32,052 nt of DNA from Cyanobium sp. NIES-981 (GTDB taxonomy: Bacteria > Cyanobacteriota > Cyanobacteriia > PCC-6307 > Cyanobiaceae): contig CAMDLO010000020.1 in NCBI GenBank assembly GCA_945901765.1, positions 1 to 32,052 of the forward strand, read 5' to 3'. Positions 16,219 through 23,506 of this stretch are shown piece by piece; within the stretch, counting starts at the first letter, position 1; each line of letters begins with the position of its first letter. Below the pieces are notes generated by a model. The model was not told the DNA's origin and ran no database searches. It saw nothing but the letters and a program-made list of their open reading frames with translations. The position numbers and the translations under genes are program-made.

Positions 16219-17694
16219 TCAGGGCACCAGGGGGGCGCCGGGGCGGGCCGCCATCACCCGGGCCGCTTGCTCGTAGTGATGCGCCACCTGCAGCAGTCGC
16301 TCCTCCTGCAACACGCCGGTGATCAGCTGCAGGCCGATCGGCAGGCCCTGCTGATCGAAGCCACAGGGCAGCGAAATCGCTGGCAGGCCCGCCATGTTGG
16401 CCGGAATCGTGAGCAGGTCGGCCAGATACATGGCCAGGGGGTCGTCGCTGTGGGCGCCGAAGCGGAAGGCGGTGGTCGGCGACGTGGGGGTGAGCAGCAC
16501 ATCCACCGTCTCGAACGCCCGGTCGAAATCGCGGCGGATCAGGGTGCGCACCTGCTGGGCCTTCTTGTAGTAAGCGTCCACATAGCCCGCTGAGAGGGCA
16601 TAGGTGCCGATCAGAATGCGGCGCTGCACCTCATCGCCGAAGCCCTCGGCGCGGCTGCGGGCGGTCATCTCCGCCAGGCTTGCCGCACCCTCGGCCCGGT
16701 AGCCGTACTTCACGCCGTCGTAGCGCGCCAGGTTGGCAGAAGCCTCCGATGGGGCAATGACGTAATAGGTGGCGATGCCGTCGTTGAAGCGCGGGCAGCT
16801 CACATCGACCAGCTCGCAGCCCAGGGACTGGAGCTGCTCAGCGGCGGCCAGCACCGAGGCCTTCACCGCGGGATCAAGCCCCTCAGCCTCCAGGCACTCG
16901 CGCACGATGCCCACCCGCAGACCGGCCACCGGCTGCTCCAGGGCGGCGCGGTAATCAGGCACCGGTGCCTTCAGGCAAGTGGAGTCGCGCGGGTCGGCGC
17001 CGGCAATCACCTGCAGCAGCTCGGCGGCATCGGCCACCGATGTGGTGAACGGCCCCACCTGATCGAGGGAGCTGGCAAAAGCCACCAGCCCCCAGCGACT
17101 CACCCGGCCGTAGGTGGGCTTGAGGCCCACCACACCGCAGAAGCTGGCGGGTTGGCGGATCGAACCTCCAGTGTCGGAACCGAGGGAGGCCATGCACTCG
17201 CCTGCTGCCACGGCCGCTGAGCTGCCGCCGGAGCTGCCGCCGGGCACCCGCTCGGGGTCCCAGGGGTTGCGGCTCGGGCCGAAATAGGACGTCTCGGTGG
17301 AGCTGCCCATGGCGAACTCATCGAGGTTGGTCTTGCCCAGAAGCACGCCACCGGCCTGCCACAACCGCTCGGTGACCGTGCTCTCGTAGGGAGGAACAAA
17401 GGTCTCCAGCATGCGGCTGGAGCAGGTGGTGCGAATGCCCTGGGTGCAGAGGTTGTCCTTGATGGCCAAGGGGATGCCCGCCAGAGGAGGCAGCTGCTCA
17501 CCCGCAGCCCGGGCGGCATCGATGCGGTCGGCATCGGCCCGGGCCCGCTCAGCGGTGACCTCCAGAAAGGCATGCACCGTGCCGTCGACAGCCTCGATAC
17601 GGGCCAGGTGATGGTCGGTGAGCTCGCGGGCGGAAACCTCGCCGCGCTGCAGTTGCTCACGCCACTCGGCGATGCCCATCCAACCGGAGATCAA
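16219..17694 (-). CDS. gatA: Asp/Glu-tRNA amidotransferase subunit A
   Basis: A 491-residue amidase that releases ammonia from glutamine for transamidation of Glu-tRNA(Gln) (and Asp-tRNA(Asn)), working with GatB and GatC. The catalytic triad is Lys79 (IKDNLC), cis-Ser154 (GGSSGGSSA) and Ser178 (DTGGSIR), at the same numbers as in the S. aureus enzyme. Cyanobacteria lack glutaminyl-tRNA synthetase, so this gene is expected to be essential. The ATG at 17694 is used; a second ATG five codons in (MGIAEW) is also possible. gatB and gatC are not in this window. The upstream gap holds a 21-bp tandem repeat. Confidence 0.97.
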   Translation of the reverse strand: MISGWMGIAEWREQLQRGEVSARELTDHHLARIEAVDGTVHAFLEVTAERARADADRIDAARAAGEQLPPLAGIPLAIKDNLCTQGIRTTCSSRMLETFVPPYESTVTERLWQAGGVLLGKTNLDEFAMGSSTETSYFGPSRNPWDPERVPGGSSGGSSAAVAAGECMASLGSDTGGSIRQPASFCGVVGLKPTYGRVSRWGLVAFASSLDQVGPFTTSVADAAELLQVIAGADPRDSTCLKAPVPDYRAALEQPVAGLRVGIVRECLEAEGLDPAVKASVLAAAEQLQSLGCELVDVSCPRFNDGIATYYVIAPSEASANLARYDGVKYGYRAEGAASLAEMTARSRAEGFGDEVQRRILIGTYALSAGYVDAYYKKAQQVRTLIRRDFDRAFETVDVLLTPTSPTTAFRFGAHSDDPLAMYLADLLTIPANMAGLPAISLPCGFDQQGLPIGLQLITGVLQEERLLQVAHHYEQAARVMAARPGAPLVP

Positions 17695-17716
17695 CTCGTC
17701 TGGACGCTATCAGCTT

Positions 17717-17778
17717 GTGCCAACGCAACAGCCGGGTGTGCCAACGCAACAGCCGGGGGTGCCAACGCAACAGCCGGG
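17717..17778. repeat. 21-bp tandem repeat (3 copies) upstream of gatA
   Basis: Three copies of GTGCCAACGCAACAGCCGGG plus one spacer base start at 17717, 17738 and 17759, the 20-bp cores being identical. They fill most of the 96-base gap between the DUF1816 gene and gatA. They are non-coding as annotated, although one minus-strand frame across them is open (PAVALA repeats). Confidence 0.95.
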
Positions 17779-17790
17779 CTGGGTTGGTGT

Positions 17791-18033
17791 TCAGCCGTGC
17801 TCCTCGGTGAGGGGTTCGCCGCGGCGGGTGCGCAGCAGGTCCACAGCGATCGAAGCCGGCGACTCGGAGCGGAGGTCGTCAAGAAAACCAGTCAGGGCCG
17901 CTTCCAGGGTGCTGCGGCGCACGAATGGGCCGAACCAGTAGGTGACATCCGGTGACTGAGTACGGACCTTCGCCCACCAGGCCAGGCCCAAACCGTTGGC
18001 GCAACGGCGAACGGGCCAGAGCAGGGGATTCAT
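17791..18033 (-). CDS. DUF1816 domain protein
   Basis: An 80-residue protein matching the cyanobacterial DUF1816 pattern: LAWWAKVRTQSPDVTYWFGPF, here represented by 'AWWAKVRT' and 'TYWFGPF'. An Ala/Leu helix (LEAALTGFLDDL) and a basic strand (SIAVDLLRTRRGEPL) follow. The family is found in phycobilisome-containing cyanobacteria and has no settled function. The ATG at 18033 (MNPLLWPV) gives the expected size; the longer open frame upstream lacks conservation-like features. It lies 61 bases after rlmB and 96 bases before gatA on the same strand. Confidence 0.8.
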   Translation of the reverse strand: MNPLLWPVRRCANGLGLAWWAKVRTQSPDVTYWFGPFVRRSTLEAALTGFLDDLRSESPASIAVDLLRTRRGEPLTEEHG

Positions 18034-18094
18034 GCAGCCGCAGCCGGAATCACCCCATTGTGCCCGTAACCGGGCAGCTGCACACAGCCCTGAA

Positions 18095-19762
18095 TCAGAG
18101 CTGAACGTCCGCGTGGAAACCGGCACCGCCGATGCCATCGAGATCGATCACGGGCGCGGCCTCTGGAGCCTGAGAGGCCCCTGGATCCGGCGAGTCGGAT
18201 GAGTCGGATGGCTCTGCGGGTACCTGCTCGGCCTGCGGCTGCGGCGCTGGCAGGACCTCATCCGGCAGCTCAGGTGGCGCGGGTGGCTCCCCGGCCGGTT
18301 CCAGCTCAGCCGCGGCGAGGTCACCGGGATGATGATCTCCAGGCTGGCTGTACGGGACCGGATCAGCCTGCAGCGCCGAGGGTTCGATCAGACCATGGCT
18401 CGGCTCCTCGGTGGCCGCTGGATCGCTGGGAGAAGCCAGGGTCGTCTGCTCAGCGGATAGGACCTGCGGGAGTGGCACCTCGGCGCTCAAGGGGAGGGCG
18501 GGATCAGGGTCGGGTGGGGCCGGCGCGGCAGTGGGCAGCTGGGGCCTGACCAACCGCGGCGGTGGGTCGCCCCCGCGCAGCCCCCGCATCCAGCTGCGCC
18601 GCGCCACCTCGTAAAGCAGAAGCGCCGAGGCGACCGAGGCATTCAGGCTGGGCGTTGCCCCCCGCAGCGGGATGCTCACCAGCTGATCACAGTGGCGGCG
18701 GGTGAGCATCGCCAGGCCATCGGCCTCCGACCCTGTCACCAGCACCAGAGGGCCATCCAGGTCGGCCTGCTCAAGGCTGACGCTGCCTTCCGCAGCCAGG
18801 CCGATCACCCGGTAGCCCTCCTGCTTGAGGGTGTCGAGGGCCCGATTCAGGTTCACAACCCGGGCCACCGGCAGATGCTCGAGCGCACCGGCAGCCACCT
18901 TCGCCACCGAACCGGTGAGGCCGGCACTGCGCCGTTGGGGCAACACCAGGCCATGGGCCCCCATGGCTTCCGCACTGCGGGCGATCGCCCCGAGGTTGTG
19001 GGGGTCGGTGATGCCGTCGAGGGCCACCAGCAGCGGGGATTCGCCAATGCCGCTGCAACCCTCGATCAAGGCGGCGAGATCGAGGGTCTCCGCAGCGGCG
19101 ACCTGCAACACAATGCCCTGATGCACGGCGCCGCCCGTGATCTGACCGAGGCGTGCCCAGGTCACCTCCTCCACCAGCACCCCGGAGGCCTTGGCTTCAC
19201 GCAGCAGTTGGAGAAACCGGGCGGTGAAGCGCATCTCCGGGGTGCACCAGATCCGATGCAGGGGCCTGCCGCTCTCCAGAGCAGCAAGGGCGACATGGCG
19301 CCCCCAGAGCAGATCGGAAGGCTGATCGTCGTCGGTGTGAACGCCCTGAGAGGGCTGCTCGGGCGCAGCGACCTGCAGAGCGGACCGGCTCATGGCGCCC
19401 GCACGCCGCTCGGGCAGCACCCGGCGGCCGCGGCGCTCGGGTGGAGCGGAGCGGCGGCTGGCACCCGGTCGATCTGCCTGGCTGCGCGAGAAGCTCGGCC
19501 GATCGCCTCGGTCACGGGAGAACGTCGGGCGATCCGGGCGATCGGAACGATCGCGCGAGGTGGCGGGCCGCTCGGGCCGCTCCCCGGCCGAACGGGCCCC
19601 GAAGGGCCGTTCTGGGCGTCCCCGGGACACGGCGCCGCGGTCGACGCCACCCCGCGAGAACGGCCTGCGCTCCCCGCCGGCCCCACCACTGCCGGGCCGC
19701 GACGAGCGCCTGCCCCCGGCTCCTGCCCATTGATCAGGGCGGCGTTCAGATCGAGGGCTCAT
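18095..19762 (-). CDS. rlmB: SpoU/TrmH-family 23S rRNA 2'-O-methyltransferase with long low-complexity arms
   Basis: A 555-residue SPOUT methyltransferase, most like RlmB, which methylates G2251 of 23S rRNA. The substrate-binding domain (about 150-225, LLWGRHVALAAL) is followed by the knotted catalytic domain: DPHNLGAIAR (253-262), LVTGSEADGL (341-350) and IPLRGATPSLNASVASA (364-380). Two additions are unusual. The first 120 residues are an Arg/Ser/Asp/Pro-rich arm with repeated DRPxFSRDR-like units. The last 155 residues are a Pro/Ala/acidic tail ending in FHADVQL. Typical RlmB is about 250 residues. It is 15 bases downstream of mrnC, an arrangement also seen in Firmicutes. Confidence 0.93.
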   Translation of the reverse strand: MSPRSERRPDQWAGAGGRRSSRPGSGGAGGERRPFSRGGVDRGAVSRGRPERPFGARSAGERPERPATSRDRSDRPDRPTFSRDRGDRPSFSRSQADRPGASRRSAPPERRGRRVLPERRAGAMSRSALQVAAPEQPSQGVHTDDDQPSDLLWGRHVALAALESGRPLHRIWCTPEMRFTARFLQLLREAKASGVLVEEVTWARLGQITGGAVHQGIVLQVAAAETLDLAALIEGCSGIGESPLLVALDGITDPHNLGAIARSAEAMGAHGLVLPQRRSAGLTGSVAKVAAGALEHLPVARVVNLNRALDTLKQEGYRVIGLAAEGSVSLEQADLDGPLVLVTGSEADGLAMLTRRHCDQLVSIPLRGATPSLNASVASALLLYEVARRSWMRGLRGGDPPPRLVRPQLPTAAPAPPDPDPALPLSAEVPLPQVLSAEQTTLASPSDPAATEEPSHGLIEPSALQADPVPYSQPGDHHPGDLAAAELEPAGEPPAPPELPDEVLPAPQPQAEQVPAEPSDSSDSPDPGASQAPEAAPVIDLDGIGGAGFHADVQL

Positions 19763-19777
19763 GGCAGGACCTTTTGG

Positions 19778-20239
19778 TTATGGATCGTTCTCCTTCAAGT
19801 GATCTAGCAGTTCGACCAACCGGGGGGGGTCGTGCAGGAACAACCAACCGATCAGGGCCTCAAAGCCGGTGGCCTGGCCGTAGACCGCCGCATCGCCTGT
19901 TCGAGGTCCTCTGCCGGCCCGATTGCGGGCCCTGCGCACCAGATCAAGCTCATGCTCGCTGAGCAGCCCTTCCAGGCGAGCCAGTGCCCGGGCCTGGGCG
20001 TCAGCGCGCACGGAGGCCACCACCTGGCCATGGAGCGTCTGGGTGCGACCTGGCTGATCACAACGGCGCAATCGCTGGTGCAGTTCCCACACCGCATCGC
20101 CGAGCCAGGCCAGCTGCAGGGGGCCGAGGGGCACAACCGGTGGGGCGGCACGCAGACCCGCCAGCCAGGCTCCCGACTCAGGCGGCAAGGCTGCCCAGGG
20201 CTGTCTGGAGATCCGGATAGAGGTGCAGGAACTCTTCAA
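19778..20239 (-). CDS. mrnC: Mini-ribonuclease III
   Basis: A 153-residue RNase III-like catalytic domain without a dsRNA-binding domain, which in B. subtilis trims 23S rRNA precursors. The catalytic region is LAWLGDAVWELHQR (Asp of GDAVWE), with RNRAGRGP in the middle and ATGFEALIGWLFL as the second acidic cluster. It sits between the STAS gene and rlmB, so two 23S rRNA maturation enzymes are adjacent. With the ATG at 20239 the gene overlaps the STAS gene by 62 bases. A TTG at 20188 would shorten the overlap to 11 bases and keep the conserved domain, so the start is uncertain. It includes a run of eight G at 19822-19829. Confidence 0.9.
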   Translation of the reverse strand: MKSSCTSIRISRQPWAALPPESGAWLAGLRAAPPVVPLGPLQLAWLGDAVWELHQRLRRCDQPGRTQTLHGQVVASVRADAQARALARLEGLLSEHELDLVRRARNRAGRGPRTGDAAVYGQATGFEALIGWLFLHDPPRLVELLDHLKENDP

Positions 20240-20612
20240 GCCGAACGAGCTTCACGGTCTGCACGACCCTGGCATTGCCGACCAACGAAAAGGCCTGGTT
20301 CTCAGCCGTGCACTGCTTGGCGAGTTGAACGAGCACACCAAGACCCGAGGAATCGATGAAATCGATCTGACTGAGATCGACCAGCAATGGCTGGCCCGCG
20401 CTGCGGTGGGCCGCGACGAACTCGCTGAACTGCTTGTCGGAATAGGCATCCAGCTGGCCGGTGAACCGGAACAGCTGGCAGTGCGCCTGCTGCTCGAATC
20501 CCCCACGCAGGGACACGGTGAGTCGCTGCAGGTCGGTGATGGCTCTTGCCCCCCTTGCGGTTCTGGGCGGAAGTGTAGGGAGAGTTGCAGCTTCTGCAGC
20601 AGCTTCGGTCAA
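20178..20612 (-). CDS. STAS-domain anti-sigma factor antagonist-like protein
   Basis: A 144-residue protein with a STAS fold like SpoIIAA/RsbV. The strand [22 protein letters not shown] ends in DSSGLG, where Ser88 is the expected phosphorylation site of a partner-switching kinase. About 30 N-terminal residues are low-complexity. Such proteins bind an anti-sigma kinase when unphosphorylated; no kinase, phosphatase or sigma factor lies in this window. Its ATG overlaps the carA stop (ATGA), so its synthesis appears tied to carA. Confidence 0.9.
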   Translation of the reverse strand: MTEAAAEAATLPTLPPRTARGARAITDLQRLTVSLRGGFEQQAHCQLFRFTGQLDAYSDKQFSEFVAAHRSAGQPLLVDLSQIDFIDSSGLGVLVQLAKQCTAENQAFSLVGNARVVQTVKLVRLEEFLHLYPDLQTALGSLAA

Positions 20613-21790
20613 ACTGCGTCAGGAGTGCGGCGGGCCTTCATCAGTGCGGTGAACCGGGCGAAATGGTGATCAGCATCGTGCGGTCCCGGACTCGCTTCCG
20701 GGTGGTATTGCACACCAAAGACCGGTTGCTCCCGCAGGGCCAGCGCAGCGACAGTGCGGTCGTTGAGGTTCAGATGGGTGATCTCCACGCGCTCTGAGGG
20801 CAGGGAGGCGCCATCGAGAGCGAAGCCGTGGTTCTGACTGGTGATCTCCACCGCACCGGTGCGGCCGCAGGGGTGGTTGAGACCCCGATGGCCGTAGCCG
20901 AGCTTGAAGGTGCGGCCGCCGAGGGCGAGACCAAGGATCTGGTGGCCAAGGCAGATACCGAACAAGGGCAGATCAGCCTGCTCGAGCAGCGCCCGGGCCA
21001 GGGCGATGCCATCCGTCACGGCGGCCGGATCGCCCGGGCCGTTGGAGAGAAACACACCCTCAGGAGCGGCTGCCAGCACCTGCTCCACCCCCGCATCGGC
21101 CGGCAGCACCGTCACCGCACAGCCATGGGCATGGAGGCGTTCGAGGATGGCCCGCTTGATGCCGAAATCAATGGCCACCACGCGATAGGGACGGGCCGGG
21201 CGCTGCTGCAGGCGGGCATCGAAGGGAACCGCACAGGGCTGCTCCCAGATGTAGGGCTCTGGAGTGCTCACGCCCGCAGCGAGATTGAGACCCTGCATGG
21301 ATGGGGCGGAGCGCACCTGCTCAAGCAGGGCCTGGGCCGTGGAACCATCACTGCTGATGGCACCGTTGAGAGCCCCACCCTCCCGCAGGTGCCGCACCAG
21401 GGCGCGGGTGTCCACACCACGGATGCCCACGACGCCATGGCCCTGCAACCAGCCTTCCAGATCGGTTTCCGCGCGCCAGCTGCTGGCCACCGGCGCCAGC
21501 TGACGGGCGATCACCCCACGCACGTGGGGACGGTCGGCCTCCTGATCCGCCGCATTCACGCCGGTGTTGCCCAGTTCGGGATAGGTGAAAGTCACCAGCT
21601 GCCCGGCGTAGCTGGGATCGGTCATCACCTCCTGGTACCCGGTCATGCCGGTGTTGAACACCACTTCACCGATGGCCGTGCCGCGGGCACCGAAGGCCAG
21701 ACCCTCAAGAACGGTGCCGTCGGCCAGCACCAGCAGGGCGGTGGTGGTGGTGCTGGTCACGGCGACTCGGCAGGCGTCGTTTCGAATCAT
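20609..21790 (-). CDS. carA: Carbamoyl-phosphate synthase small (glutaminase) subunit
   Basis: A 393-residue subunit that hydrolyses glutamine and channels ammonia to CarB for carbamoyl phosphate, the precursor of arginine and pyrimidines. The N-terminal half is typical ([32 protein letters not shown]). The class I glutaminase domain shows SNGPGDP, the nucleophile Cys in GICLGHQ and the His-Glu of [11 protein letters not shown]. The ATG at 21790 overlaps the trpD stop (ATGA). A GTG about nine codons downstream (VAVTSTT) is an alternative start. carB is not present in this window. Confidence 0.97.
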   Translation of the reverse strand: MIRNDACRVAVTSTTTTALLVLADGTVLEGLAFGARGTAIGEVVFNTGMTGYQEVMTDPSYAGQLVTFTYPELGNTGVNAADQEADRPHVRGVIARQLAPVASSWRAETDLEGWLQGHGVVGIRGVDTRALVRHLREGGALNGAISSDGSTAQALLEQVRSAPSMQGLNLAAGVSTPEPYIWEQPCAVPFDARLQQRPARPYRVVAIDFGIKRAILERLHAHGCAVTVLPADAGVEQVLAAAPEGVFLSNGPGDPAAVTDGIALARALLEQADLPLFGICLGHQILGLALGGRTFKLGYGHRGLNHPCGRTGAVEITSQNHGFALDGASLPSERVEITHLNLNDRTVAALALREQPVFGVQYHPEASPGPHDADHHFARFTALMKARRTPDAV

Positions 21791-22851
21791 CCCCCAGCGG
21801 GGGTGGAGAGGGCGGCGCGCAGGGCCTGGAGCCTCGTCCAGGGGGATCCATCGGCCAGGGCCGCGGCGGTGCGCGCCAAGCCCGCCTCGATGCCGTCGAC
21901 GAGGCCGGCCGCCCAGAGCACCAGCGCCGCATTCAGGGCCACCACATCCATCTGGGCGCGGCTGCCCCGGCCCTGAAGCACCGCCTCGAGAATGGCCCGA
22001 TTGGTGGCGAGATCTCCCCCGGCAAGCTCGGTATTGGCGGCCTGCGCCAGCCCGAGTGTGACCGGATCGAGCTGCTGCTGCCGCACCTGGCCGTTCTCCA
22101 CCAGGCGCAGCTCACTGGGACCAGCCAGGGAGGCCTCATCAAGGCCACCGTGCCCGTGCACCACCACGGCCCGCTCCAGCCCCAGCTCGGCCAGAGCGGC
22201 CGCCATCGGGTCGAGCAGATCGGGCCGGGCCACCCCCAGCACCTGGGCTTCAGGGCGCAGAGGGTTGACGAGCGGCCCGAGCAGGTTGAAAACGGTACGC
22301 ACCCCCAGTGTGCGCCGCAGCGGTGCCAGACCGATCAGGGCCGGATGCCACCCCGGGGCAAACAGAAACGTCACCCCGGTCTCGGGCAGGGCGGCCACGA
22401 CCTGAGACTGGGGTGCCTGCAGATGCAGGCCCAGGGCCTCCAGCACGTCGGCCGAACCGACCCGGCCGCTGGCGCTGCGATTGCCATGCTTGGCCACGTG
22501 GGCCCCGCAGGCCGCTGCCACGAAGGCCACGGCGGTCGAGATGTTGAAGCTGTCGGCGCCATCACCGCCGGTACCGCAGGTGTCGACCAGGGGCAGGGGC
22601 GGCCGTTCCCCCGGCAGCGCACAGGCCTGGCGCAGCACCCGCGCCATGGCCGCCAGCTCCGTGCCGGTCACTCCCTTGGCCCGCAGGGCAGCCAGCAGAG
22701 CGCCGGTGAGCACAGGCGGGATGGCTTCAGCCAGCCAGCCCTGCATCAACGCCGTGGCTTCCTCGCCGCTCAGGGGCTGGGCGCCCAGCAAGCGCTCCAG
22801 CAGCTCCGGCCAGCTGGGCGGCACGGCTGGAACCTGGTGATCAGCGGCCAT
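21787..22851 (-). CDS. trpD: Anthranilate phosphoribosyltransferase
   Basis: A 354-residue enzyme that transfers phosphoribose from PRPP to anthranilate, the second committed step of tryptophan synthesis. The PRPP-binding [17 protein letters not shown] region is clear. [21 protein letters not shown] and [11 protein letters not shown] follow, as in the family. The ATG at 22851 (MAADHQVP) is chosen; the open frame upstream would run through the terminator at 22935-22963. It is the first gene of a tightly packed minus-strand series (trpD-carA-STAS-mrnC-rlmB). Confidence 0.96.
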   Translation of the reverse strand: MAADHQVPAVPPSWPELLERLLGAQPLSGEEATALMQGWLAEAIPPVLTGALLAALRAKGVTGTELAAMARVLRQACALPGERPPLPLVDTCGTGGDGADSFNISTAVAFVAAACGAHVAKHGNRSASGRVGSADVLEALGLHLQAPQSQVVAALPETGVTFLFAPGWHPALIGLAPLRRTLGVRTVFNLLGPLVNPLRPEAQVLGVARPDLLDPMAAALAELGLERAVVVHGHGGLDEASLAGPSELRLVENGQVRQQQLDPVTLGLAQAANTELAGGDLATNRAILEAVLQGRGSRAQMDVVALNAALVLWAAGLVDGIEAGLARTAAALADGSPWTRLQALRAALSTPAGG

Positions 22852-22934
22852 GGCAAGGGGTGAGCTCGGCGGCACCCAATTCAACCGCGCCCAGCTTTCA
22901 GGCAGGCCCTGCAGCGGCGGCCGGAGCGGGCATG

Positions 22935-22963
22935 AAAAAGCCCGGGTGCGAAGCACGCCGGGC
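22935..22963 (-). terminator. Rho-independent terminator between the DUF3288 gene and trpD
   Basis: On the minus strand GCCCGGCGTGC, loop TTC and GCACCCGGGC (one bulged C) are followed by five T. It ends transcription from the DUF3288 gene (stop 81 bases upstream) before trpD. Because it is in the trpD orientation it could also act as an attenuator. Confidence 0.85.
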
Positions 22964-22994
22964 CGGGTGATGGGGACCCCTCCACTATCACCCG
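22964..22994. promoter_or_regulatory. 8-bp inverted repeat next to the terminator
   Basis: CGGGTGAT at 22964-22971 pairs perfectly with ATCACCCG at 22987-22994 around a 15-base loop that contains GGGGACCCC. It abuts the terminator stem in the 192-base region between the DUF3288 gene and trpD. It may be an operator or part of a larger leader structure; the function is unknown. The rest of this gap (22852-22934 and 22995-23043) shows nothing further. Confidence 0.45.
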
Positions 22995-23043
22995 AACCGG
23001 GCGAAATCGATCAGACGCGGTCGCCAGGAAAACACTCAATCGC

Positions 23044-23418
23044 TCAAGTCTCCTGATCGGTGGTGTCAAAGCTCGAACCCACCGCCTCCGCCGCTGCAGG
23101 CGCCGGCCGGAAACCGGCGGCCCACACCGCCCGGGTGCGCAGGTGCAGCGCCTCGCGGTCGAGCCCCCAGAGGCGCAGCACCCGCTCAAGGTCGTCCTGC
23201 AGATCATCAGCACCCGGAAAACCCTGATAGCGCATCAACAGCCGGGCCGCATCGATCAGGTCGGCATCGGCAGGTGTCTCCGCCGCCAGCAACCGATCGA
23301 CCACATCGCGGTCCAGGGCATGCAGAGGGTGGCTCTGCCGCGCAGACCCGGCTGCAGTGGAGGCTGTGGTGGAGGCTGCAGTGGAGGCTGTGGTGGAGGG
23401 GTCGGCGCTGTTCGGCAT
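23044..23418 (-). CDS. DUF3288 family protein
   Basis: A 124-residue protein. Its core (SHPLHALDRDVVDRLLAAE, then LLMRYQGFPGADDLQDDL, then VLRLWGLDREALHLRTR) matches the cyanobacterial DUF3288 pattern of a small helical protein of unknown role. The N-terminal 25 residues are an Ala/Ser/Thr stretch (TTASTAAS-type) encoded by a 12-bp tandem repeat and absent from typical members (about 95-100 residues). The ATG at 23418 (MPNSADP) is used. It is divergent from the ABC exporter across 88 bases. Confidence 0.83.
   Translation of the reverse strand: MPNSADPSTTASTAASTTASTAAGSARQSHPLHALDRDVVDRLLAAETPADADLIDAARLLMRYQGFPGADDLQDDLERVLRLWGLDREALHLRTRAVWAAGFRPAPAAAEAVGSSFDTTDQET
23357..23400. repeat. 12-bp tandem repeat (about 3.6 copies) in the DUF3288 gene
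   Basis: Units GTGGAGGCTGTG and GTGGAGGCTGCA alternate from 23357, giving a 24-bp higher-order period, and decay at 23400. On the minus strand they encode the Ala-Ser-Thr-Thr/Ala low-complexity N-terminus. Confidence 0.9.
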
Positions 23419-23506
23419 GGCGGCGCAGTCAGGCGGTGCGGAACCGGGAGGCGCAGACAGCATTCCCCGCCGATCCCTAGGTTGGCCCCATCTTCGACCC
23501 GTTGGC

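Noticed and set aside
17691-17882. Minus-strand frame reading PAVALA repeats upstream of gatA
   Set aside because: It is out of frame with the DUF1816 gene, has no credible start of its own, and merely translates the 21-bp repeat.
7825-18988. HIP1 octamers (GCGATCGC) at 7825-7832, 13545-13552 and 18981-18988
   Set aside because: These are known highly iterated cyanobacterial palindromes. Three in 32 kb is unremarkable and supports only the lineage call.
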